Shown here: positions 21,315 through 30,446 of the stretch, in pieces
Position numbering within the stretch: the first letter of the stretch is position 1
Layout: every line of letters begins with the position of its first letter
Assembly (NCBI RefSeq): GCF_002968335.2
Contig: NZ_CP134398.1
Span: 5,456,001-5,520,000 of the forward strand
Reading direction: 5' to 3'
From: Mycobacterium sp. ITM-2016-00316
GTDB lineage: Bacteria; Actinomycetota; Actinomycetes; Mycobacteriales; Mycobacteriaceae
Length of the DNA stretch: 64,000 bases
Program-made: the position numbers and the translations under genes
The notes under the pieces: generated by a model
The model's input: only the letters and a program-made list of their open reading frames with translations
Database searches by the model: none
Told to the model about the DNA's origin: nothing

Positions 21315-21899
21315 TCAGGCGAAGACGCCGGCGGTCACGGCCGCGAGCGCAGCAGCAGCCGCCCTGTCCGCGTCTGCCCGGCGCAGTGGTTCGGTATCGG
21401 TGAGCAGGCTGTAGTACAGCGGGGCAGACACGTACCGGATCACTGCGGCGGGATCGGTTCCCCGCGGGGCCTCACCGCGCTCGATCGCGTCCAGGATGAT
21501 CGGCGCCATCTCGCCGATGCGTACCTGGTAGAAGCCGGCGAGCGCCTCGGCGGTGCGCACATCGCAGGTGCCGGCGGCGAGAATTGCCTTGAAAAGGCTG
21601 CCCTGGCGTCGATCGGCCAGCGTCCGCTGGATCAGTCTGGCCACGCTCACCAGGTCATCCCGGAGGCTGCCGGTGCTGGGACGCGGCCGCGACGTCTCTG
21701 CCATATCGGCCAGCAGGTCGTCGACGAGGGCAGACACGGTTCCCCAGCGTCGGTAGACCGTCGATTTGCCGACACCGGCCCGGTCGGCGACCGCCGTCAG
21801 CTCCAGCCCCACCAGACCGTTCTCGATGAGCAGGTCGGCAGTCGCGGTGAGCACCGCGGATCGCACCGCGGCCGTCCTGCCTCCGGGTCTGGTCGCCAT
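21315..21899 (-). CDS. TetR-family repressor
   Basis: A 194-residue regulator with an N-terminal helix-turn-helix (LELTAVADRAGVGKSTVYRRW) and an all-helical C-terminal domain of the TetR_C type. It is divergent from an aldo/keto reductase; two similar 24-bp inverted repeats lie between them, one close to each gene, so it probably represses both itself and the reductase. Its stop lies 1 bp from the leuA stop (convergent). Ligand unknown. Confidence 0.88.
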   Translation of the reverse strand: MATRPGGRTAAVRSAVLTATADLLIENGLVGLELTAVADRAGVGKSTVYRRWGTVSALVDDLLADMAETSRPRPSTGSLRDDLVSVARLIQRTLADRRQGSLFKAILAAGTCDVRTAEALAGFYQVRIGEMAPIILDAIERGEAPRGTDPAAVIRYVSAPLYYSLLTDTEPLRRADADRAAAAALAAVTAGVFA

Positions 21900-21908
21900 G
21901 ATCCCACC

Positions 21909-21932
21909 TTAACGGGACTGACGTGTCCTTAA
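21909..21932. promoter_or_regulatory. TetR operator copy 1
   Basis: Imperfect inverted repeat with outer TTAA/TTAA arms and inner GGGAC / GTCC, 10 bp upstream of the tetR start. Half-site TTAACGGGA is shared with a second copy 47 bp away. Confidence 0.5.
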
Positions 21933-21955
21933 CGCGCGACCGGTGCTACTCTGAC

Positions 21956-21979
21956 TTAACGGGAAGATAATCTCTTTAA
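21956..21979. promoter_or_regulatory. TetR operator copy 2
   Basis: Same 24-bp design, TTAACGGGA arm and a TCTCTTTAA arm, ending 9 bp before the aldo/keto reductase start and overlapping its Shine-Dalgarno AAGGAG by two bases. Eight of twelve base pairs match. Binding here would block the reductase promoter. Confidence 0.5.
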
Positions 21980-21988
21980 GGAGTGCTG

Positions 21989-23026
21989 GTGGAGTACCGT
22001 CATCTAGGCCGATCCGGCCTGATCGTTTCCGAATTGGCCTTCGGTGCAGCGACATTCGGCGCAAGCGGAGAGTTCTTCGGAGCCTGGGCAGACACCGGAA
22101 TCGATGAGGCCCGCACCATGGTGGACATCTGCCTGGAGGCGGGGATCACCCTGTTCGACACCGCCGATGTCTACTCCGACGGCGCATCGGAATCCGTCCT
22201 CGGCGCGGCCCTGCAAGGCCGCCGCGATTCCGTACTGATCTCGACCAAGGCCGCACTACCCGTCGGCTCCGGACCCGACGACGCGGGCACGTCACGGCGA
22301 CGCCTGATCACCGCCGTCGAAGGCGCACTTCGCCGCTTGCGCACCGATCACATCGACGTGTTCCAGCTCCATGCCTACGACGCTGCGACACCGGTCGAGG
22401 AAGTGGTGGACACGCTCGATGTCCTGGTGACACAGGGGAAGATCCGCTACACGGGCGTTTCGAATTTTGCCGGCTGGCAGCTCATGAAATCCCTTGCCGC
22501 GGCGGACGCGTCGCACCGCGTGCGATATGTCGCCCACCAGGTCTACTACTCGCTGATCGGCCGGGACTACGAATGGGACCTGATGCCACTGGGCCTCGAC
22601 CAGGGGGTGGGCGCGCTGGTCTGGAGCCCACTGGGCTGGGGACGACTGACGGGACGGATACGACGCGGAACGGGTCTCCCGCCCGTCAGCCGCCTGCACA
22701 GGACGGCCGATGCCGGGCCACCTGTGGACGATGACGTGCTCTTCGATGTCGTCGACGAACTCTCCGCCATCGCCGACGAGACGGGACGTTCCATCCCGCA
22801 GGTCGCGCTCAACTGGGTTCTTCGCCGTCCCACGGTCGCGTCGGTCATCGTCGGCGCCCGCACCCCCGCGCAGCTGCTCGACAATCTCGGTGCGGTCGGT
22901 TGGACCCTGACCGGCGAGCAGATCGCGCGTCTGGATGCCGTCAGCACACCCGAGCCGTCTTATCCACATTTCCCCTACGTACGACAAGCGGGGTTCGCGC
23001 GGCTGAATCCGCCACTGTTCGCCTGA
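21989..23026 (+). CDS. Aldo/keto reductase
   Basis: A 345-residue NADPH-dependent (beta/alpha)8 oxidoreductase of the YajO/Gcy type. Catalytic residues are visible: Asp and Tyr in LFDTADVYSDGASE, Lys in ISTKAALP and His in VFQLHAYD; the cofactor end reads VGARTPAQLLDNL. I choose the second GTG (21989), which has AAGGAG at 5 bp; the first GTG (21983) overlaps that site. The divergent TetR and its two operators suggest induction by a small carbonyl compound or related chemical. Confidence 0.9.
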   Translation: MEYRHLGRSGLIVSELAFGAATFGASGEFFGAWADTGIDEARTMVDICLEAGITLFDTADVYSDGASESVLGAALQGRRDSVLISTKAALPVGSGPDDAGTSRRRLITAVEGALRRLRTDHIDVFQLHAYDAATPVEEVVDTLDVLVTQGKIRYTGVSNFAGWQLMKSLAAADASHRVRYVAHQVYYSLIGRDYEWDLMPLGLDQGVGALVWSPLGWGRLTGRIRRGTGLPPVSRLHRTADAGPPVDDDVLFDVVDELSAIADETGRSIPQVALNWVLRRPTVASVIVGARTPAQLLDNLGAVGWTLTGEQIARLDAVSTPEPSYPHFPYVRQAGFARLNPPLFA

Positions 23027-23034
23027 CCGACGCG

Positions 23035-23913
23035 CTAAGCCCGCACTCCGCGGTAGCCGAGGTCGATGATCCATCGCAGCGGGATGTCGATCGCGTCCAC
23101 CACGCGGTCGAGCCAAAAGACTCCAGTGCGCAGCGGGCGCGTCAGCGGCAACGTTTCGGACTTCACCAGCACGTGAATGTTGCTGCCGCCCTTACTGTTG
23201 CGCTCCGTGGTGATCACACGGTCGCGGTCCTGGGTCTCATCGAGGTGCACCCCCGCGGTGCGCTGCGTCTGGGTGGTGTCCGACCAGGCCATCCGGTAGC
23301 CCAGATGGTCCTTGGCCGACAGCAGCGAGTTGTACACGGCCACCAGGTTCCACGGGTGGTCCGGGAAGTCGGCGATGCGGTCGTACTCCTGGGCCACCGT
23401 GGTGGTGGTGAACGCCGTCTCGTCATCGGCGGTCAACGGCGGGAGGAGGTCGCCCAGGTTGATCCGGTGCCGACGCATGAACGGCATCTCGCCGCCCTTG
23501 CTGTTCGTCGGGTCGCCGAAGGTGATGAAGGCGTAGTCCGCGGCGGTGACGGTGGGGGCGCCGGCCAGGATCTTCTTGAGCTGTTGGGCGATCACGGCGC
23601 CCTGGCTGTAGCCGATCACGGTGTCGCCGGGCTCGACCACGGCCACGGCATTGGCCGTGCCCTCACGTACCGCCGCACCGAAGGGGCCGCCGGTGTGCAC
23701 GCCGTCGCGGCTGTACTGGATCACCGCGTCGATGCGTGCGTCGGGCCCCTGGTCGCCGAGGCGCTCGCGGGCCTGCTCGATGCTCAGCTCCGACGGCGAA
23801 CCGGCGGTGCGTCCGCCGCCGAGGAACCAGGTGGTGCCCTCGGTGTCCGCGGTCGCCGACGGTGCCAGCGCGAGGGCGGCCGCGAGCAGGATCGCCGGGA
23901 TGCTGCGGTTCAC
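23035..23913 (-). CDS. Secreted PE-PPE-domain serine hydrolase
   Basis: A 292-residue exported alpha/beta-hydrolase. It starts with a signal peptide (MNRSIPAILLAAALALAPSATA) and has the nucleophile elbow GYSQG, the FGDPTNSKGG block and a late NIHVLV His region typical of the PE-PPE (PF08237) domain, here without PE or PPE modules. Related mycobacterial proteins are cutinase-like esterases. Convergent with the aldo/keto reductase, 8 bp apart. A second member of the family lies at the right end of the window. Confidence 0.82.
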   Translation of the reverse strand: MNRSIPAILLAAALALAPSATADTEGTTWFLGGGRTAGSPSELSIEQARERLGDQGPDARIDAVIQYSRDGVHTGGPFGAAVREGTANAVAVVEPGDTVIGYSQGAVIAQQLKKILAGAPTVTAADYAFITFGDPTNSKGGEMPFMRRHRINLGDLLPPLTADDETAFTTTTVAQEYDRIADFPDHPWNLVAVYNSLLSAKDHLGYRMAWSDTTQTQRTAGVHLDETQDRDRVITTERNSKGGSNIHVLVKSETLPLTRPLRTGVFWLDRVVDAIDIPLRWIIDLGYRGVRA

Positions 23914-23927
23914 CCGGTGATCATCGT

Positions 23928-24917
23928 TCAGAACAGCGCGTACTGGTCGCCGTCCGCGGTCGTGTCGGTGAACTCCTCGACATCGGTGCCGCCGACGGCT
24001 TGCCCGATGAGTGTCATGAACTCGGCGTCTCCCATCAGCGGGATGCCCTGCTCGACCGCCTGGTAGCCCTTACCCTGTGCGGGTGCGGCGTCATTGCACA
24101 CCACCAGGGAGGTCTGCCGGTCGACGTTCTCCGCATAGGAGAGGCCGGCGTCGATGATCCGCTCGATGACCTCTTCGTGGGTATGCGTCATCTCGGCCGA
24201 CAGCGCGATCCGCATACCTTGCACCAGCGGCCGCCCGGCGACATAGAGCCCCGGATTCAGGTGATCGCACGGCATCCGTGCCGCCAGCACCTTCAGCGGC
24301 CGCAGCTCCTCGTGGGTGATCTGGCCGTTGGGCCAGATCCGGCGGCTCACGGAGCGGATCGGCAGCCATGATCTGCGCTCACGGGCCTGCACCAGCGCGG
24401 GCTTGAGGATCTGCGCGAGCACCAGCGCGTCATCGAGCGCATCGTGCGGGCGCAACTGGGTGGCGCCCCAGTGTCGGGCCAACGTCTCCAGGCGCAGGTT
24501 CTCGGTACCCAGATTCAGCCGGCGCGCCAGCTCGACCGTGCACATGACGGTATCGACCGGCAATTGGGCGCCGACGAGTTCGGCCTCGGCCGCCAGGAAT
24601 GCATAGTCGAACGCGACGTTGTGCGCGACCAGCGTCCGGCCGTGCAGCACCTCGATGAGCTGAGGTGCGATATCGCCGAACGTGGGTTGGCCCGCCAGCA
24701 TCTCGGCGGTCAGTCCGTGCACGTGGGTGGGGCCGGGGTCCACGCCGGGGTTCAGCAGGGAGGAGACACTGTGCTCGATGCTGCCATCGTCGCCGACGGC
24801 CAGGGCGGCGACGCTGACGACGCGAGCCTGGCCCGGCCGGAACCCGGTGGTCTCCACGTCCACGACGGCCCACCCGGCCCCCGCTTCGGCCGCCGGTCGG
24901 CCCCAGCACTGGCTCAT
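23928..24917 (-). CDS. dnaQ: DnaQ-like DEDDh exonuclease with C-terminal BRCT-like region
   Basis: A 329-residue protein. The exonuclease domain (about residues 15-185) has the three motifs VVDVETTG, HNVAFDYAFL and HDALDDALVLAQIL, giving the DEDDh catalytic set. The C-terminal third (LVQGMRIALSAEM, SLVVCNDAAPAQGKGYQAVEQGIPLMGDAEF) resembles a BRCT module. It corresponds to M. tuberculosis Rv3711c, annotated dnaQ, although the replicative proofreader in mycobacteria is the PHP domain of DnaE1, so this is likely a repair or accessory exonuclease. The frame extends upstream to 25379; ATG 24917 matches the family start. Divergent from murT. Confidence 0.88.
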   Translation of the reverse strand: MSQCWGRPAAEAGAGWAVVDVETTGFRPGQARVVSVAALAVGDDGSIEHSVSSLLNPGVDPGPTHVHGLTAEMLAGQPTFGDIAPQLIEVLHGRTLVAHNVAFDYAFLAAEAELVGAQLPVDTVMCTVELARRLNLGTENLRLETLARHWGATQLRPHDALDDALVLAQILKPALVQARERRSWLPIRSVSRRIWPNGQITHEELRPLKVLAARMPCDHLNPGLYVAGRPLVQGMRIALSAEMTHTHEEVIERIIDAGLSYAENVDRQTSLVVCNDAAPAQGKGYQAVEQGIPLMGDAEFMTLIGQAVGGTDVEEFTDTTADGDQYALF

Positions 24918-24990
24918 ATTCCGAGGATGGCACGGTGGTCCGACAACACCGGATCGCAGCAGCGCGTGTCGGGCACCTAAAATTCGCAGG

Positions 24991-26211
24991 ATGGTCACCC
25001 CTAGAGCACGGCTGGCGCTGGGCGCCGGGTCCGCCGCACGCTGGGCCTCCCGGGTGACCGGCCGCGGCGCCGGGGCGATGATCGGCGGCCTGGTGGCGAT
25101 GTCGATCGACAAGTCGGTCCTGGCACAACTCGGCAAGAACCGCCGCGCGGTGGTCGTGACCGGTACAAACGGTAAATCGACCACGACCAGGATGACCGCC
25201 GCGGCGCTGTCCACGCTGGGCCCGGTGGCGACCAACGCCGAGGGCGCCAACATGGACGCCGGGCTGGTCGCCGCGCTGGCCGGGGCCCGCAGGGCCGAAC
25301 TGGCCGCACTGGAAGTCGACGAGATGCACGTGCCACACGTCAGTGACGCGGTGTCACCGGCGGTGATCGTGCTGCTCAATCTGTCCCGCGATCAGCTCGA
25401 TCGCGTCGGTGAAATCAATCACATCGAACGCACGCTGCGCGCCGGGTTGGCCCGCCACCCGGACGCCGTGGTGATCGCCAACTGCGATGACGTCCTGATG
25501 ACCTCGGCGGCGTACGACTGCCCGAACGTGGTGTGGGTCGCGGCCGGTGGCAGCTGGGCCGGGGATTCGGTGAGCTGTCCACGCTCCGGGGAGATCATCG
25601 TCCGCGACGGCAACCACTGGCACTCCACCGGTACCGATTTCAAGAGACCCACGCCGCAGTGGACTTATGACGACACCGATATCCACGGCCCCGAGGGCCT
25701 CACCTTGCCGATGACGCTCGCTCTGCCGGGTGCGGTCAACCGCGGGAACGCCATCCAGGCCGTTGCCGCGGCGGTGGCGCTGGGTGCCGACCCGGCCAAG
25801 GCGGTGGCCGCGGTATCGACGGTGGACGAAGTCGCCGGCCGGTACCGGACCGTCAAGGTCGGCGCCCACACGGCACGCCTGCTACTGGCCAAGAATCCAG
25901 CGGGCTGGCAGGAGGCCCTGTCGATGATCGACAAAGACGCTGCGGGAGTGGTGATCTCGGTCAACGGACAGGTCCCCGACGGGGAAGATCTGTCCTGGCT
26001 CTGGGATGTCCGGTTCGAGCATTTCGAGCGCACCCAGGTGGTCGCGGCCGGTGAACGCGGTACCGACCTGGCGGTGCGCCTCGGCTATGCCGGTGTGGAG
26101 CACACCCTGGTACATGACACCGTCGCCGCGATCGCGTCCTGTCCGCCCGGTCATGTCGAGGTGATCGCCAACTACACGGCCTTCCTGCACCTGAACAGGC
26201 GGGTCTCGTGA
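24991..26211 (+). CDS. murT: Lipid II isoglutaminyl synthase, MurT subunit
   Basis: A 406-residue Mur-ligase-like protein; with GatD it amidates the D-glutamate of lipid II to D-isoglutamine. Visible are the P-loop VVVTGTNGKSTTTRM, the central-domain block EVDEMHVPHV and LNLSRDQLDRVGE, and the C-terminal DUF1727 region (ARLLLAKNPAGWQEAL). The ATG at 24991 follows CGCAGG. The gene overlaps gatD by 4 bp (GTGA). Order after leuA/dnaQ agrees with Rv3712-Rv3713. Confidence 0.95.
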   Translation: MVTPRARLALGAGSAARWASRVTGRGAGAMIGGLVAMSIDKSVLAQLGKNRRAVVVTGTNGKSTTTRMTAAALSTLGPVATNAEGANMDAGLVAALAGARRAELAALEVDEMHVPHVSDAVSPAVIVLLNLSRDQLDRVGEINHIERTLRAGLARHPDAVVIANCDDVLMTSAAYDCPNVVWVAAGGSWAGDSVSCPRSGEIIVRDGNHWHSTGTDFKRPTPQWTYDDTDIHGPEGLTLPMTLALPGAVNRGNAIQAVAAAVALGADPAKAVAAVSTVDEVAGRYRTVKVGAHTARLLLAKNPAGWQEALSMIDKDAAGVVISVNGQVPDGEDLSWLWDVRFEHFERTQVVAAGERGTDLAVRLGYAGVEHTLVHDTVAAIASCPPGHVEVIANYTAFLHLNRRVS

Positions 26212-26915
26212 CCGTCCGGATCGGGCTGGTGCTGCCCGATGTGATGGGCACCTACGGTGACAGCGGCAACGCGGTGGTGCTGCGACAACGACTGCGACTG
26301 CGCGGGATCGACGCCGAGATCATCGAGATCACCCTGGCCGACCCGGTACCGGACTCGCTGGACATCTACACGTTGGGCGGCGCCGAGGACTACGCCCAGC
26401 GGCTGGCGACCAAGCATCTGATCCGCTACCCGGGTCTGCAACGCGCCGCGGTGCGCGGGGCCCCGGTGCTCGCGATCTGCGCGGCCATCCAGGTGCTCGG
26501 GCACTGGTATGAGACCTCGGCCGGTGAACGGGTCGACGGCGTCGGTCTGCTCGATGTCACCACTGCGCCGCAGGATGCTCGCACCATCGGGGAGGTGTCG
26601 GCGACACCGTTGCTGAGCGGTCTCACCCAACCCCTGACGGGTTTCGAAAACCATCGGGGCGGAACGATTCTCGGGCGCGACGCCGAGCCACTGAGCGCGG
26701 TCACCAAGGGGGCGGGCAACCGCGCCGGTGACGGCTACGACGGCGCGGTGCAGGGCAGTGTGGTGGCCACCTACCTGCACGGACCGTGCCTGGCACGCAA
26801 TCCGGAGCTGGCCGATCACCTGCTCACCCAGGTCGTGGGCGAGCTACCTGGGCTGCAACTTGCCGAAGTGGATCTGCTGCGCACCGAGCGACTGGCGGCG
26901 CCGCGCCGGGTCTAA
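26208..26915 (+). CDS. gatD: Lipid II isoglutaminyl synthase, GatD glutaminase subunit
   Basis: A 235-residue triad-type glutamine amidotransferase of the CobB/CobQ group. The nucleophile Cys lies in APVLAICAAIQVLG and the catalytic His in VVATYLHGPCLARNP; DVMGTYGDSGNA at the N-terminus is typical for GatD. It supplies ammonia to MurT. Translationally coupled to murT by GTGA. The stop overlaps that of the convergent pyruvyl-transferase gene. Confidence 0.95.
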   Translation: MTVRIGLVLPDVMGTYGDSGNAVVLRQRLRLRGIDAEIIEITLADPVPDSLDIYTLGGAEDYAQRLATKHLIRYPGLQRAAVRGAPVLAICAAIQVLGHWYETSAGERVDGVGLLDVTTAPQDARTIGEVSATPLLSGLTQPLTGFENHRGGTILGRDAEPLSAVTKGAGNRAGDGYDGAVQGSVVATYLHGPCLARNPELADHLLTQVVGELPGLQLAEVDLLRTERLAAPRRV

Positions 26916-28039
26916 CCGGCGACCAGCGCCCGCAACCGGGCGCGCACACCGTCGAGTTCGGCGCGGGCACCGCTGATGCGACGACTCACGGCCGCTGGGT
27001 CGGCGAACATCTCCGCGAGATAGCTCTTGATGGCACCCGGATCCTGCGACGGCAGGTCGAACCCGCCGGGTTTGAGCATCCGGACGGCCTTCTCGGTCGT
27101 CCAGTTCGACACCGCCAGCGGTATGGCGCCCTCGGTAGCGGCGATGATCAGGGCGTGCAGCCGGTCGCTGACGACGATCGCAGAATCCCGATACAGGTTG
27201 CGCATGAGCGCTTCCCATTCACCGTGGGTCTCATCGCGCATCACGATCGCCGGCGTGCCGGGATGCAGGATCTCGGCCAGTTTCTCCATCGTGGCACGGT
27301 CCCGGCGCACCTGGCTGTACACCTGGATCCGCAACCCGTACATGTGCGCGATCTCCCGGATCAGCGCAACCTTGTCCTCGGTCAACACGTCCCGGTCCGA
27401 ACGCATGGTCACCGCCAGCACCTTGCGCGCCGAGGGCGCCGGCCCCAGACCGTCGGCCGGATCGGGACCCTCGCCGAACGCCCAGTCCGGGGCGACATCA
27501 CCGACCTGGAATGAGTTGCGGGTGTTGGCATCTCGCCATGCCACCACCGGCATATTGCGGCGGGCGATCCGCTCCAGCGGCGGAACCTCGATCTGTTCCC
27601 GAACGACACGGGTGCCGTCCTCGGCGTTCTTGCCGACCGTCGCCATCCGCACCCCGGCGCCGACCTGCACCATGGCGCCGCCGCGACTCTTGGCTCCGAG
27701 CGCCCCGACGAGGGTCCACCATCCCCAGTAGCGGCGGAAGCGCTCAGGCATGAGGATCTCCCCGGTCGGCATGACCAGGATGGTGCGCGCCGCGGCCGAA
27801 CTACCGAGGGCCCGGAACAGCCACCCGGCCGCCGTGTCGTACTGCTTCTCGGTGCCGTCGAGCCCGATCGCCGTCACATAGTCCTCGGCGTTGGGATCGA
27901 AATCCTTGCGGCCCACATGGACATGCAGTTGGGCGCCGTCGATGTTCTGGAACGTGCGTAGTTGACCACGCCGCAGGATCGAATCGCCGATGTTGTCACT
28001 CTGCCCCCAGGTCGAAAGGAAGACGCGAGTCACCTTCAC
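26912..28039 (-). CDS. Polysaccharide pyruvyl transferase family protein
   Basis: A 375-residue cytoplasmic protein of the CsaB/WcaK type (PF04230). Evidence: the N-terminal STWGQSDNIGDSILRRGQ block, in which N-x-G-D resembles the family's first motif, and the C-terminal SDRLHALIIAATEGAIPLAVS, equivalent to the conserved S-x-R-x-H-x3-I motif of pyruvyl transferases. The known reaction is transfer of pyruvate from phosphoenolpyruvate to a sugar hydroxyl on surface polysaccharides or glycolipids. The acceptor here is unknown and no glycosyltransferases are adjacent. It sits between gatD and recR, where M. tuberculosis has an unrelated gene (Rv3714c). Confidence 0.75.
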   Translation of the reverse strand: MKVTRVFLSTWGQSDNIGDSILRRGQLRTFQNIDGAQLHVHVGRKDFDPNAEDYVTAIGLDGTEKQYDTAAGWLFRALGSSAAARTILVMPTGEILMPERFRRYWGWWTLVGALGAKSRGGAMVQVGAGVRMATVGKNAEDGTRVVREQIEVPPLERIARRNMPVVAWRDANTRNSFQVGDVAPDWAFGEGPDPADGLGPAPSARKVLAVTMRSDRDVLTEDKVALIREIAHMYGLRIQVYSQVRRDRATMEKLAEILHPGTPAIVMRDETHGEWEALMRNLYRDSAIVVSDRLHALIIAATEGAIPLAVSNWTTEKAVRMLKPGGFDLPSQDPGAIKSYLAEMFADPAAVSRRISGARAELDGVRARLRALVAG

Positions 28040-28127
28040 CGCCCTTCACGAACTCGTGCACCGACACGCAAGTTCAGCAAACCACCAGCCGCTCGGCAGG
28101 CAGTAGACAAATTGACGTCTATGTCAT

Positions 28128-28739
28128 CTAGACCATAGCGCGACGGCCGGCGAGCGCACGTCCTAGCGTCAATTCGTCGGCAAACTCCAGGTCACCGCCC
28201 ATGGGCAGACCGGATGCAATCCGGCTTACGGTCAATCCGGGGATATCACGCAGCATCCGCATGAGGTACGTCGCGGTCGCCTCGCCCTCGGTGTTGGGGT
28301 CGGTAGCAATGATCACCTCGGCTACGTCGACACCGTCGACCCGTTCCCCGATCCGGTTGAGCAGTTCGCGGATGCGCAGCTGGTCGGGCCCCACCCCGGA
28401 CAACGGATCCAGCGCCCCGCCCAGCACGTGGTAGCGCCCCCGGAACTCACGGGTGCGCTCGACCGCCTGGATGTCCTTGGGTTCCTCGACGACGCACACC
28501 AGGGAGGCGTCGCGGCGGGCATCTTTGCAGATCCGGCAGCGTTCCTCATCGGAGACATTGCCGCACACCGCACAGAACGTGACACCGTCGCGGATTCGGC
28601 CGAGCACCGCGGTCAGCCGGTCGATATCCGGCGGCTCCACCGACAACAGATGGAACGCGATGCGCTGGGCACTCTTGGGCCCGATACCCGGCAGCTTGCC
28701 GAGCTCGTCGATCAGATCCTGTACCGGCCCCTCGAACAA
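28128..28739 (-). CDS. recR: Recombination mediator protein RecR
   Basis: A 203-residue DNA-repair protein acting with RecO/RecF to load RecA at gaps. It has the helix-hairpin-helix ([20 protein letters not shown]), a four-cysteine zinc finger ([17 protein letters not shown]) and a Toprim domain ([23 protein letters not shown]). The start is a TTG at 28739 (reads MFEGPVQDL), immediately after the ybaB stop; other in-frame starts upstream lie inside ybaB and are not conserved. The length equals that of the M. tuberculosis protein. Confidence 0.96.
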   Translation of the reverse strand: MFEGPVQDLIDELGKLPGIGPKSAQRIAFHLLSVEPPDIDRLTAVLGRIRDGVTFCAVCGNVSDEERCRICKDARRDASLVCVVEEPKDIQAVERTREFRGRYHVLGGALDPLSGVGPDQLRIRELLNRIGERVDGVDVAEVIIATDPNTEGEATATYLMRMLRDIPGLTVSRIASGLPMGGDLEFADELTLGRALAGRRAMV

Positions 28740-28740
28740 C

Positions 28741-29076
28741 TCAGGTACCCGGCAGTCCGAAACCACCCAGGCCACCGGCCAGCGGCCCGAGCCGCGTCTG
28801 GGCGAGGATGGTGACCTGCTTGGCGGCATCGGCGAGCGCACCGACGATGAGATCCTGCAGCGTCTCGGGATCGGACGGGTCGATCACCTTCGGGTCGATG
28901 GCCACCGCGATGACCTCACCGCTGCCCTTCATGGTGACCTGCACCAGGCCACCGCCGCCCTGGCCGTGCACCTCGGCGTTTGCCAGCGCCTCCTGCGCCT
29001 CCATCAGCTGCTGCTGCACCTGCTGTGCCTGCGCGAGCAACGCGGACATATCGGGCTGACCACCATCGGGTTGCAT
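28741..29076 (-). CDS. YbaB/EbfC-family nucleoid-associated protein
   Basis: A 111-residue DNA-binding protein with the family core [45 protein letters not shown] and [12 protein letters not shown]. These small dimers coat DNA and are nearly always next to recR, as here. ATG 29076 has GAGGGG at 6 bp; the in-frame ATG at 29124 is less well supported. Confidence 0.93.
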   Translation of the reverse strand: MQPDGGQPDMSALLAQAQQVQQQLMEAQEALANAEVHGQGGGGLVQVTMKGSGEVIAVAIDPKVIDPSDPETLQDLIVGALADAAKQVTILAQTRLGPLAGGLGGFGLPGT

Positions 29077-29180
29077 GACTGTCCCCTCTTGATTTCGACC
29101 TGGTCTCGACTTCATTTCACTCACGAGTCCGAGACGATTTGCTCTTCAACACTAGCCGTCACGGCGACTACCGTGGCGGC

Positions 29181-29936
29181 GTGCACGTCCCCTCCAGCTT
29201 GCGTGTCGGCGCCATCACAGCGGCGACGATGCTCGTCGCCGCCAGTTTGTCCGGCTCGGCCGCCCCGCTGGCCGGCGCCGCACCCAACACCATCGCCGGC
29301 AAGATCGTGTTCCTCGATCCGGGCCACAACGGCGCCAACGACGCGTCCATCAGCCGTCAGGTTCCCACCGGGCGGGGCGGCACCAAGGACTGCCAGGCCA
29401 GTGGCACCGCCACGAACTCCGGCTACCCCGAGCACACCTTCAACTGGGACGTCACGCTTCGTGTCCGCGCCATCCTGGATGCCAACGGTGTGCGCACCGC
29501 GCTGTCACGCGGCAATGACGACGCACTCGGACCGTGCGTCGACGAGCGTGCCGCCATGGCCAACGCCCTGCGGCCCAACGCCATCGTCAGCATTCACGCC
29601 GACGGCGGCCCAGCCACCGGTCGCGGATTCCACGTGCTCTACTCGGACCCGCCGCTGAACACCGTGCAGGCCGGCCCCTCGGTGCAGTTCGCCCAGATCA
29701 TGCGAGATCAACTACGCGGCTCGGGGATCCCGCCGGCCAACTACATCGGCTCAGGGGGCCTCAACCCGCGCTCGGACATCGCCGGGCTCAACCATGCGCA
29801 GTTCCCGTCGGTGCTGGTGGAGCTGGGCAATATGAAGAACCCGGCCGACTCCGCGTTGATGGAGTCCGAGGCCGGACGCCAGAAGCTGGCCGAGGCGGTG
29901 GCCCGGGGCGTCGCGACCTGGCTGGCCAACACCTAG
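29181..29936 (+). CDS. ami1: Secreted N-acetylmuramoyl-L-alanine amidase (Rv3717/Ami1 type)
   Basis: A 251-residue zinc amidase that cleaves peptide stems from peptidoglycan. A signal peptide (GAITAATMLVAASLSGSAAPLAGA) is followed by an Amidase_3 domain: zinc ligands in FLDPGHNG, YPEHTFN and SIHADGG, and catalytic Glu in VLVELGNMKN. Cysteines in KDCQAS and LGPCVDE match the disulfide known in Rv3717. There is no cell-wall-binding domain. A GTG at 29181 is taken as the start; the frame is open to 29139. It is divergent from ybaB and convergent with the SRPBCC gene, whose stop overlaps its own. Confidence 0.92.
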   Translation: MHVPSSLRVGAITAATMLVAASLSGSAAPLAGAAPNTIAGKIVFLDPGHNGANDASISRQVPTGRGGTKDCQASGTATNSGYPEHTFNWDVTLRVRAILDANGVRTALSRGNDDALGPCVDERAAMANALRPNAIVSIHADGGPATGRGFHVLYSDPPLNTVQAGPSVQFAQIMRDQLRGSGIPPANYIGSGGLNPRSDIAGLNHAQFPSVLVELGNMKNPADSALMESEAGRQKLAEAVARGVATWLANT

Positions 29937-30376
29937 GAAGCCGTTTCGAGTTCCTTCTTCAGGTTGCCCAGCACCTCGTCCTGAATCTTGCGCAGGCCCA
30001 GCGGGGCGAAGGTCTTCTCGAAGAAGCCCTTGATACCGCCCGCGCCGTTCCACGACGTCTTGACGGTGACGGTCGAACCGGTGCCTGCGGGCGCCACCGT
30101 CCAGTTGGTCACCAGGGTGGAGTTGGCGTCCTTCTCGATGACGGTCTTGCCGGCGACGTCGACGCTGGCCTTCACATCGCGGGAGCGGGACTCGGTGGCC
30201 TGCAGCTTCCAGGTGACGACGGTGCCTGCGCCCTGCCCGCCCTGCAGCACGGAGTAGTTGCTGTAATGCGACGAGAGGATCTTGGGCCGCACCGTCTGGT
30301 AATCGGAGACCGCGGCAAGCACAGCTTCCGGTGCGGCATCTATCAACACAGTGCTGGAAGCGCTGACCTGTCCCAT
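29933..30376 (-). CDS. SRPBCC (START/polyketide-cyclase-like) protein
   Basis: A 147-residue single-domain protein of the helix-grip fold: it opens with VSASSTVLIDAAPEAVLAAVSDYQ, continues with a hydrophobic beta-sheet cavity (GTVVTWKLQ, STLVTNWTV) and ends in a long amphipathic helix (LRKIQDEVLGNLKKEL). Such proteins bind hydrophobic ligands. It matches Rv3718c in position. Ligand unknown. Confidence 0.85.
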   Translation of the reverse strand: MGQVSASSTVLIDAAPEAVLAAVSDYQTVRPKILSSHYSNYSVLQGGQGAGTVVTWKLQATESRSRDVKASVDVAGKTVIEKDANSTLVTNWTVAPAGTGSTVTVKTSWNGAGGIKGFFEKTFAPLGLRKIQDEVLGNLKKELETAS

Positions 30377-30446
30377 GAGTGCAAAACTCCTGTCATCACG
30401 TATCGGTGCGGTCGCGGCTTCGGCGACCGAGGACTAGCGTATATGT

